DNA of 64,000 bases from Welwitschia mirabilis (lineage: Eukaryota > Gnetophyta > Gnetopsida > Welwitschiales). The DNA lies in NCBI GenBank assembly GCA_051453625.1, contig JBOZIK010000001.1:258968969-259032968 (forward strand), written 5' to 3'. Positions 12,557 to 21,559 of the stretch are shown in pieces; the first letter of the stretch is position 1, and each line of letters opens with the position of its first letter. A program made the position numbers and the translations under genes. Under the pieces are notes generated by a model. That model had not been told where the DNA came from. It searched no databases and saw nothing but the letters and a program-made list of their open reading frames with translations.

Positions 12557-12892
12557 CTCTATCTATATATCTATCTATCTCTTTCTTATATAGATCATGA
12601 TCAACTAATCCCTTAGTTAACTTCTCACAGGTATCATATTATACTTCTAAAGCTCCCTCTCAAGGATATTTGGCCTAGTGCACTTGTAGTTGAACATTAT
12701 GATTATTTTATTTTTTATATTTTATGTATACTTAATAGATAATATTCTACCATGTCATAGAATGTGCCTTATTAATATTCTTAATAAGGATGATGTATAA
12801 TATCCTAATAAAGACTTACCTAGTTAGCTTCTTATTTCACAATCATTAAATTTACTTTGAATAACTTAATAAATAGATATTCTAAATAAACT

Positions 12893-14260
12893 TTAAATAA
12901 ATGGTTTGTCCTTTATATCTAAGATAAAAACTTTTATTTTATAAGTAGAGTGAAGTATTACTTCTATACTATAAGGGTTTCCTAAATAAATTAGCATAGA
13001 TTTATGATCATAGTACATCTTTACTCCTTGTCCATTAACTTGGTAGGTTACTTTTTCATCAGGATCATATATTATTATAACTCCATTTTCCAAAATTTTT
13101 ATTACAGTATGGGGTCCTAGCTAATTTTTTTCATATTTCTATTTTAAATATATCTTTTTAGGATCATAGATTAATAAAAATATTCTATATTAAAATTAAT
13201 TTTTTAGATTATTTTATCATGATATATTTTCATTTTTTGTTGTATCAATTCTTTACTTAAATAGCTTCTTTCCTATTTCCATATAAATATTCATGTTTTT
13301 TATCCATTTTTTTGAGTTTTATCTAAGTTACACTTTAATTCTTTAGTTAATTTAAATGTTTTTCTTCTAAATTTAATTCATAAAATATCATTTTTATTAA
13401 CTAATTCAAATATTATAAACTTTATGGTATGTTTCAAGTTATTTTATAAGCCCATCAAGATTCATTTATTTTATTAAAGAAATCTATTTTCTTATTGTTT
13501 ATGATTTTTGTTAATATTCTATTTATTTTTGTATTAGTCACTTTAGTTTAGCCATTAGATTGAGGATGGCAAGTAGTAGAGAGTTTGTGGTAGATTTCCT
13601 ATTTGGTTAAGAGAGTTTCTCGAAGACATCACTGGTAAAATAAGTTTCTCTATTAGACATAATACTTTAAGAGGCTCCAAACTGATAAATAACATTCTTA
13701 AGGAAAAAGTTAATTATGGTTTGGAAAGAATAATAAGACACAGCATCAACCTTATCTCACTTAGTAAAGTAATTAACTTATACTAAAATATTTCTTTTTC
13801 CATAGGAGGAAGGATTGATACATTTAATAAAATCTATTTCCCAAACATCAAAAGGTTTAACTAATTAAATCCATTATTATGGCATTCATGATCTCCAATT
13901 AAATGCTCCTTCTGTTTGACACTTATCACAACCTTAGGTATAAGCATTTAAAAATTTGAATATGGTGGTTTAGTATTATCTCATATGTAAAATTTTTATC
14001 CCTATTCTTCTTACATCATAAAGTCCTTCTCCTTCTCATTCATCATTTTCCTTCAAAATATTTCTTTGTAAATTTTCTTCCACACCTCTTCTAATAACAT
14101 GATCTTTGTATTTTCTAAATTAACATCTTATCATATCATATGTAATATTTATATTTCCTTAATAATATTTTTCTTTCATAACAATTCATAAAGGATGGCA
14201 TTTTTTTCTCATAATAAAGTTATCTATATTACATACCATGTATTAGTTTTTACTTACAAA
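12893..14260 (-). pseudogene. Athila element 1 integrase relic
   Basis: The minus strand shows the zinc-binding region ending in CDKCQTEG at about 13,900-13,945. The catalytic core opens with FDVWEIDFI at 13,825-13,846, holding the first catalytic Asp. The second catalytic Asp is lost: the ISDxG block reads MSNRE at 13,644-13,663 (Asp to Asn, one G-to-A change). The C-terminus is well kept near 12,950-13,100, with GPHTVIKILENGVII and TYQVNGQGVKMYY matching the Athila VNGQ.LK.Y end. Stops and frameshifts are frequent. When functional it would join element DNA to the chromosome. Confidence 0.9.
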
Positions 14261-14289
14261 GATGTTCATTTGAAAACTCATCTCCTATG

Positions 14290-15650
14290 TTTATCTTTTC
14301 TTCATTAGGAAGTTTTAGTCTTGATAGATGATCTACTATCACATTTTTGGTCCCTCTTCCATCTATAATTCTTAAGTCAAATATTGCATTAATAATATCC
14401 ATCTCATAATTCTCAAATTTGCTTCTTTTTTATTCATCAAAAATATAAGAGCACTATTGTCTATATGAAATTTCACTTCATAACCTAAAATATAATCCCT
14501 TTCTAATTCCATTATTACTGCTAACAACTTTTTCTCTATTATTATGTAATTTTACTAAACTAATTTAAAGCTCTTGCTATTGTAAGAAATAGCAAATGAT
14601 TTACTGTCTTTTTTTTTTTTTGCAAAAATACTCCCATAGCATGACTAGATGCATCATTCATAATGTGAAATGGTCTTGTCCAATTAGGTCCTTGTAAGAT
14701 AGGTGCTAATAAAAGTTTATCCTTTAAAGTTTAATAAGCATTTTAACATTTATTAGTCTATTTATATTCTACATCTGTTTGTAAAAGATTATTCAAAGGT
14801 TTAGTAATTTTACTAAAGTAAGATATAACTATTTTATAACATCCAATATTCCTTGAGAAAGATCTTAATTCTTTTAGTTTGATTGAGACAAAAATGTCTT
14901 TCATAGATTTGATTTTTAGTTTATTATTTTTAATTCCTTTTTAATATATTTTATGTCTTAGTACTATGCCTTCTATCACCATATACTAACTTTTTGATTG
15001 GCTAAGTTTTAGACGTTTTACTTCACATTTCTCTAAACTCCCTTTAATCTTTCTAGTGACTCCTCAAAATAATTTTCAAAAGTTGAGAAATCATTCATAA
15101 ATACTTTGACTAATCTTTTTATCATATCTTAAAATCTCATTTACTAACCTTTGAAAAGTAGTGGGGGAATTACATAATTCAAAGGATAATCCTTAATAAA
15201 CATAACTATCCTAATTACAAGTGAAATCTATTTTGGTTTGATTCTTTAAATCTATTAGTACCTAATTATAGCCATTATATTGATCTAAAAAACTATAACA
15301 TTAATGCCTATACACTCTTTTTAAAACTTGATCTATAAATGTAAGAGGAAAATGATCTTTATAAGTTGCAGTATTTAACACTCAAAATATTATACATAAC
15401 CTCTTTTTATTTCCTTTATTTAGTACTACTATGACAGGATTAATCCGTTTTGAATTGGATATATAATAAATGAATCTAACATCCAAGAGTTTAGAAATTT
15501 CTTATTTAATTATTTCTTACATGTCTGGGTTTCATCTTCTTTCTAGTTATCTATTTGTTTTAATAAAGGTATCTAAATAAATTCTATGTTAATATATTTT
15601 TAAATCTATTCATGTAATATTAGTATGATCCCAAGCAAAAGATCCTTTCC
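14290..15650 (-). pseudogene. Athila element 1 reverse transcriptase/RNase H relic
   Basis: On the minus strand RT shows LDQYNGYN, then FELCNSPTTFQRLVNEI (family FGLCNAPATFQRCM..I). The catalytic box is VFMNDFSTF at 15,085-15,105, where the family has MDDF, so the first Asp is now Asn. RNase H follows: a stretch near 14,640-14,700 reads API, FHIMNDASSHAMGVFLQ (family CDASD.A+GAVL). Next is EKKLLAVIMELERDYILGYE, and the end is VDHLSRLKLP at 14,310-14,335. Frameshifts, stops and the Asp-to-Asn change make it inactive. Confidence 0.9.
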
Positions 15651-15949
15651 TTTTGATCAATATTCTTTTAAATTTTCTTTCCTAAAATTGAGTTAAATAA
15701 ATATTTATAATTAGAGGTCTATTTTGAGCTACTTTAATATATTCTAATTCTTTGTTAAGTGGAGGTTTTTCCATTTCATGAGATGTCAAATTTTCCTCTT
15801 TGTACTTTTCTTCATTTTTCTTATTTAACATTAGACTAACCTCATATGTTAGCATTGCATTAGTTCTAGCTTCTGTATTTTATAACATTTCTTTTACAAC
15901 ACTACATGAGATAGCTTGATCTCTTTTTTAAGATCTCCTATATTTATTT

Positions 15950-16280
15950 TTGTTACTCCTTTCTTCAAATAAATAATAACATCTATAGTAGTCATTTAGG
16001 ATTTTCCTAAAATTACTTCATGGGTATCTCCCTGATTATTTATTACTAATGAATCTATCAAGTAGAAAAAGCCCCAGAGTTTGATAGATGTATTCTTTAA
16101 AAATCCTTCTGGTACCTATACTTTTTCTTGGAAAGGTATAATTTTTGACTTTTCTAGTTACCCGTAAGTTTTATAGGACATAACATTAATGCTTACTCCT
16201 AGATCCACAACTACTTCCATTTTGATTTTTCCATTAATTTTTACATCTATCATAGGGATTTTAGGATTACTATACTTTTC
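15950..16280 (-). pseudogene. Athila element 1 aspartic protease relic
   Basis: Minus-strand translation gives VVVDLGVSINVMSY around the codons at 16,191-16,208, matching the Athila protease active-site block DLGASVNLMP. The catalytic Asp is present but the Ala is Val. ILGRP-like sequence is not preserved downstream, and stops follow quickly. The protease would have cut the Gag-Pol polyprotein. Confidence 0.75.
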
Positions 16281-16994
16281 ATGTTGTTTATTTAAAATAA
16301 CTTATATGGAAGCCTAAGAAATTTGATCTTTCCTAATCATCTCAATTTATTTTTCTTCTTACTTTTTTTTTTAATTTTTCCATTTTAAACACATGCTTTT
16401 CATTTTCTTCCAGTACATAGGAGTGTATTTTAATAATTTAAAAGGAGGTAATGATATTTTTGTATCTTCTAAAACTTTTGTTAAAAATTCTTTGTCTTTT
16501 TCAATTTATGAATGTTCTATTTGTTTACTTATCATTGGAAAATGTAGAGGATCTATTAATGCATCATCTACTATCTTATTTTCTTTTTCTTTATCATCTA
16601 GAAAACTATTAAAATTTTTATTCATTTCTTTTGGTTCATATATTACCTTATAGCTTTACTTATTGCTTCTCTTGGATTTGATTAAGGTTGAGTAGGAATT
16701 TTCCTTTTTTCATTATTTACTTCTATTTTTTCTCTCATGTATTTTGAATATCTATTTTTATAATTCTTAGAATAATTATATTATTCTTGCCTTTTTGAAT
16801 TTACATACTTTTGGAAAGTTCTTTATAAGTTACCTTTCCATATTCTACTCTAGTAAGGATATGGTTTTTTCCCCTTCATTTAAAGTTAATTTTTTAAATT
16901 TAAATCTAATCTATTAAAATCCAACAAAAGTAAAAAATTTTGCATCCAAGGACATTTTGTTCCTTCATGATTATATTTTCCATAATATTCACAA

Positions 16995-17036
16995 GTACGT
17001 TCTTATTTCTTCTTAAAGTGTTGTACAACTAATCAA
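16995..17036. repeat. 42-base duplicate, left flank of a gap
   Basis: These 42 bases (gtacgttc to taatcaa) are identical to 17,137-17,178 on the other side of the 100-N gap. Everything else duplicated in this window is strongly diverged, so a perfect copy here points to overlapping contig ends. Confidence 0.95.
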
Positions 17037-17136
17037 NNNNNNNNNNNNNNNNNNNNNNNNNNNNNNNNNNNNNNNNNNNNNNNNNNNNNNNNNNNNNNNN
17101 NNNNNNNNNNNNNNNNNNNNNNNNNNNNNNNNNNNN
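17037..17136. other. Assembly gap, 100 N, probably false
   Basis: Exactly 100 undetermined bases between identical 42-base flanks. The likely true sequence joins the two contigs through that overlap with no missing DNA. Confidence 0.95.
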
Positions 17137-18276
17137 GTACGTTCTTATTTCTTCTTAAAGTGTTGTACAACTAATCAATGAAATTATTCTACCATACTAT
17201 TAGTTACTTTCTTAGCTACCTCTTTCATAAGACTAATATGTTTTGAACTATACACACTACCATCTGCTTTTAGAATAAACACTTCATTTAACATTTTCTT
17301 ATTTTTATTTTCTTGTCATCATCCTTAACTCATATTATAAAAGTAAGTGTTGGCTTCTCCTACATCTTGAATATTCTTTGTTTTGATGATTTCTCTACAT
17401 AGTAAGTTTAGTTCCTTTAAAGTTTAACTCTGTAATCCTCTAAGTAAACATTTGACTCATTCTATAGCTATAATTTCATGGTTAGGGACATTATCTAATA
17501 ATATGTTATACCTATCTATGAATTCATCATATCTTTTATTATCTTTTTGTTTAATGTTAAAAATTTATTTTCTTAAATCTTCCTATTCTTATGGGTTGAA
17601 AGTTAACTAGGAAAGCATTTATAAAAGTTTCCATGAACTAAAAACATGACTACGATCTCTATAATACCAAAACTAAGCATCTCCTTTTAAGGAAATAGTA
17701 AAATATCTCAGAAAATTATATTCTAAGTTAAGATATTTTTCTTTATAAAAGGCATCAAATAGACTTAAATGTAGTAGAGGTTTTTTTGATTTCTTATCCT
17801 AAAAATGAATATTAACATTATATTTATATTTCTTACTTTATCTAGGTGTTTTAAGGCTATAGGATTAATGGGACTTAAGTATTCTAGCTAATGGACATTA
17901 TAATTTAAAGGTCTAGAATCTCCATCATCTTTCTAATAGCATCTTGTTACAACTTTTTTTTCAATATTTATTTGCCTAAGTTTTTTGAGAAGATTCTTCT
18001 TGAGGATGAGGTGATTTAAGAATGGTAAGTAATCATTTCTCTAATTCATTCATTAATTCAGATAAGATTTATTCTTTCACAGTCTTTTTAAGAGTGGTTT
18101 TATCCATCATAAAATCAACCTATTATATATTTTTTTTTAATCCTACTTGCAGTTTACTTACCTAGGTCATATTTTTGAAGGTCCCTAAATACCTATCCTT
18201 TTCATCTCATCATTTTTCTTAACTATCTCATTGGATCATAATTTTCATCATCTTGACTAGTTGGCTTTAAGATTGT

Positions 18277-18292
18277 CCTTCCTATAGTACCA
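18277..18292 (-). promoter_or_regulatory. Primer-binding site of Athila element 1, decayed tRNA-Asp type
   Basis: The minus strand reads tggtactataggaagg, 14 bases inside the right LTR. The known Athila primer site, complementary to tRNA-Asp, begins TGGCGCCGT. The first nine bases here, tggtactat, differ from it only by C-to-T and G-to-A changes, as expected for methylated CG sites. Confidence 0.7.
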
Positions 18293-18306
18293 AAATGGTG
18301 AAGAGT

Positions 18307-19251
18307 TATATGGTAAAATAAAAATAGAAAATTTTAAAAAATAGTGCTAGAAAATGCAAAAAATATAATATTATTAACCTAAAATAATATTATACCATTA
18401 AATAAAAATAAATCAAGACTTACTAAAGAACTAGTTAAGATTTTTAGTTTTTAATCATTTACTTTAAAGTGCATCATTATGATAATATCATGATGAAGTT
18501 ATTAAACTAGTCAATCTAGTTCATTTGTTCATTAAATTTAATATGTACATATATTACATTAGAGAAATAATAAAAGTAGAAAAACATAATAGAAATTAGA
18601 TAAGACACTAAAGAATACTTATTTCTAAGCACTATTTTTCCTATTTTATGTTTATCTATACTAATAAGAGTAAATAATGGATAGTAATATTAGTTTTTCA
18701 AGTAATAAAACATGCACAAATTGATACTTAAAGTGGTAAATTTTCAGCCTTGCATTAAAATACCAAAAAGTTACACAAAGATGCACTAATGAGCTTTTGT
18801 TTTCCTTTGGAGAAAACAGTTAGAGCATTAGAGATGTTGTTGTACCCTTTGTAAGATGTCTAGAACTTCCCTCTTAATCTTCTTATTGAGTTCTTTTACT
18901 AGAGATTTTTGCCAAAACGACCCCCCATCTTTGACGATAATATCTTTCTTATAGCACTTTTTTTTTACCATTTCCTTTCTTTACTTCTTAGTAATAGGTC
19001 TATGGTAGGGGTTGTTACTTCCTTTTTGGCATCTTAACATTTTCTTTCATCCTCATGTGAAATTACATTTATGTACCTGTAACTCAATAATATCATATAT
19101 ATGTAACATATTACCTAAGTAACCTATTGATTAAGAAGTATATTAACTTTATTTCTAAAGAAAAACATCTATTACTATTTAAGATCTATAATTATAAAAA
19201 CAAAATCATTTCATTAATAAGTAAAATTTACATCAAAATTAGTTTTCATCA
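18307..19251 (-). repeat. Athila element 1, 5' LTR
   Basis: Partner of 5,423-6,367, same length and colinear. On the minus strand it is immediately upstream of the primer site, so it is the 5' LTR. To its right the copia integrase reading resumes. Confidence 0.9.
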
Positions 19252-19800
19252 AGTCCCTTCCCTTCCATATAGCATATGGACTTTTAGTTATTTCAAATCT
19301 CAAAAAATATTATTTAGAAATATAATAAGTAGTATAAAATGCTTCAACCCAAAAACATTTACTTATGTCCTTTTTTCATGACATTTTTAATATTATTTCT
19401 TATATTACTTTATTCTTTTTTTCTTAACTATTTTGTTATGGTATTCTAGGATCTAAGAAATCATGAATAATGCCCTTATCTTAATACCAAAACTTACACT
19501 TCTAATTTTTAAACTCTTCTCCATGGTTACTTCTTATTTTTTTAAATGTTGAACCTAGTTTTATTTATTAATATTTTATACCATACCTTGAATTTATCAA
19601 AGCCTCATTTTTATGTTATAGAGATAAAGCTCAAATAAATTGTAAAAAATCATCAATAATCACTAATACATATTTCTTTTCATTAACGCTTGCAACTAGT
19701 GTAAATCATACTAAGTCCAAATGTAATAAATTTAAAGCTCTTTGGAAGGAAATTTGATTAATCTTAGAGAAAATCGTTTGGGTTTTTGATCATATAGTTT
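19252..19800 (-). pseudogene. copia integrase core relic
   Basis: Minus-strand translation gives KKIRSNHGEEFKN, with the HGEEF part at 19,505-19,528. The family reads IRSDHG.EFEN, so the second catalytic Asp is Asn. It continues KGIIHDFLDPRIP then QN, which fits the GI.H.FS.PRTPQQNG block. VFGLKHFI follows, where the family has FWAEAV. The piece ends SPYAIWKGR right at the Athila LTR; the family has TPYE.WKGRKP, and the KP half is at 5,410 on the other side. Stops are frequent. Confidence 0.9.
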
Positions 19801-20006
19801 ATATTATTGATACATCTTTTCTTCTATATTATTGATCATTAGCATACCCTTAATTATATCTTTCTTATCTATGTTATATAGTAGTAGGATACATGACCTA
19901 AATGTTTGTGTCAAATCCTACTTTTAATAAAAGAGATATAAGATAAACATTTGCTTTCTAGTAATTTCTTAATGCAATAAATATTTTACTCTATTACTAA
20001 TAATAA

Positions 20007-20310
20007 TTATTCTACCATCATATTTAGCACATAATAATAATGAGAAAGAAAATACATACTTTTTTTACAAGTTTGGCTAATGCTGAGATGGTTATGATTT
20101 ATTCCATTTACATATAGCACATTATGGATGATGTGAAAGTTCTTTTCTCTCATGATTATAATATATTTCATCATTTTTAAATCATTACCTTTAAATATGA
20201 TTATTACCTCCATCACATTTCTTCATGTTTATAAACCTACTAGTATTTTCTATCATGTACCATAAACATCCATTTTCAAAATACTAGTGAACATCATGAG
20301 CATGTAATAA
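20007..20310 (-). pseudogene. copia protease and pre-integrase linker relic
   Basis: The minus strand is open for 69 codons at 20,007-20,216 and reads IHNVLYVNGINHNHLSISQ. This matches the copia linker between protease and integrase (VLYVPGLKHNLLSISQL). Just upstream WYMIENTSRFIN stands where the family has WYLDSGCSRHMT, so the catalytic Asp-Ser-Gly of the protease is gone. Similarity over both blocks in the right order makes the assignment secure. Confidence 0.85.
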
Positions 20311-21139
20311 ATATGTATGATTCTTTATAATTATTACATCTACTATTAAAGTTTTAATGTTTTCTAATGAAGTAAATTTTAGGTAAAGTATCAAACTTAG
20401 AAATCATACTACCAACATGGCAATAGCACTTAGTGTATATAAATCTATTATAAAAATGACATATAGATGCTTTCTATTTCTTTAACATCATGTGATTAGG
20501 ATTAGACATCACTTAATTTTTATCCTTTTAAAAAATAGGCTTTATCATTTGTTATGAATGAAATTTTTCTTTAAGAGGAAAGCATTGATAATGATGTGAG
20601 TGGTGGTATGCATCCCAATCTACTCTTGTCACTAGAAGTTCTTGCTTGAATAATGTATTCTTTAATGAGTGGTTATGTATAGAGAACTTTAAAATAATTT
20701 TATTTAATTAATTTTTTAAGTAATAAATATTCACACTCTCATTCCTCAACTTTGGATACTTCTTAAAGATATTTAATCTCTTTGCTATAATGTATTATAT
20801 TTTTTTCCCATGTCTTCGATTATACAATCTAGTTTAATTGAGATAGTCTTTTTTATTCCTTACTTTAGATACATATTTTACGAGGTGAGTATTCTTCTTA
20901 AGAATTCTTTTTATTTTACCTTATTTTTCTTGATAGAATTTAATCAAAGAGTTATTTTATTTCTTATTCTCTACCTAATCATCATTCTCAACTTCCACTT
21001 TGATTTCTTATTTCTCTTTAATATTTAAGAACCAATATTTTACATTATTAGTACCCTTATTATTGTATGATCTAAAGTACTATATATATTTAGTTCATAA
21101 GGGTTATTTAAATTCAATTCAAGATCATCATTTATTTAA

Positions 21140-21540
21140 ATAAAAGAGAAACATTGTGTAGAGTACAAGCCAAAAATCATGACATCTTTTCATTTTTTCC
21201 TTCTTTTGTATATGAGAAGTCATAACTATTCTAAGTACCCATATTTCATTTCTTCTTGATTGTTCTTGATGCCATTTTATTTCTGTTATTTGGATGTTTT
21301 ATGATTATATGTTTAAAATTTTTATAATTACAACATTGGGTAATCTTTTCTTTTAGCCTACCCTTAGTCTAAAAGATGATCTTCTTGTTCATTCTTACTT
21401 TTTCACTTCTTACATATCAACATTTTATTAAACTTCTTAATGATGATGCTAACTCTTCATTCATGTTAGAATTAGATTCAAATGATAATGAAGGGTAAAT
21501 AGGACAACTATGTATTTATTTCTCATTATGTGCATCAATA
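21140..21540 (-). pseudogene. copia gag nucleocapsid relic
   Basis: Minus-strand sequence at 21,291-21,338 reads QCCNYKNFKHIIIKHP, the site of the Sirevirus CX2CX4HX4C zinc knuckle; first Cys and His remain, the other two Cys are replaced. Upstream, ESNSNMNEELASSLRSLIK matches the segment that precedes the knuckle. Downstream, KKKxNMGTxNSYDFS and MSxFLA fit the family KKALKATW.DS and CLMA end. Gag further upstream cannot be followed. Confidence 0.7.
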
Positions 21541-21559
21541 GTTTTTATCTTTAATATAA

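Larger units (their letters stand above)
6386..12890 (-). other. Long 3' region of Athila element 1, no clear gene
   Basis: Athila elements usually carry a long region between integrase and the 3' LTR, sometimes with an envelope-like frame. Here I see no membrane-protein pattern that can be followed. Two open stretches exist on the minus strand, at 8,630-8,851 and 9,534-9,836. The first continues open upstream with one stop (KDVLETIVENKKIL then KEDTKLSITHLG) and looks more like real decayed coding sequence. Neither is recognised. A minisatellite lies at 10,105-10,605, AT/GA microsatellite at 6,399-6,440, and a block shared with the relic at 28.9 kb at 12,300-12,680. Confidence 0.5.
16700..18260 (-). 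pseudogene. Athila element 1 gag relic
   Basis: This is the segment between primer site and protease on the minus strand. A stretch at about 17,470-17,570 reads KKRYDEFIDRYNILLDNVPNHEI followed by KCLLRGLQ; it fits the Athila gag pattern in which a WERFKELL block is followed by CPHHGI and F..GL. A second stretch near 17,680-17,720 reads YFTISLKGDA then FWY. A 100-N gap with duplicated flanks lies at 17,037-17,136. Gag would form the virus-like particle. Confidence 0.6.
5423..19251 (-). mobile_element. Athila-type Ty3 retrotransposon, near complete, inserted in copia
   Basis: Two direct repeats of 945 bases bound this element. Its minus strand carries, in order, a tRNA-Asp-like primer site next to the right LTR, gag, aspartic protease, RT/RNase H, integrase, a 6.5-kb region without clear genes, a polypurine tract and the left LTR. 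The gag-PR-RT-RH-INT order is Ty3. Phrases such as VxDHLSRL and VNGQ..K.Y are typical of Athila. All frames are broken. The LTRs are about four-fifths identical by eye, so insertion is old. Flanking pentamers AGGCT (5,418-5,422) and AGTCC (19,252-19,256) share three of five bases, so the target duplication is decayed or the edges are off by a base or two. Confidence 0.9.

Noticed and set aside
16393-16653. Open frame of 86 codons on the plus strand
   Set aside because: It is antisense to the Athila gag-protease region and has the hydrophobic, low-complexity look of T-rich DNA.
5423-19251. Integrated plant pararetrovirus or retrovirus-like provirus
   Set aside because: Domain order, LTRs and motif wording are those of an Athila-type Ty3 retrotransposon. 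No movement protein, coat protein or credible envelope protein was seen.
19127-19381. Open frame of 84 codons on the plus strand
   Set aside because: It spans the Athila 5' LTR edge and antisense copia integrase; the meaningful reading is on the minus strand.
20810-21028. Plus-strand open frame resembling a membrane protein
   Set aside because: The hydrophobic composition follows from T-rich sequence, and the stretch lies antisense within the copia element.
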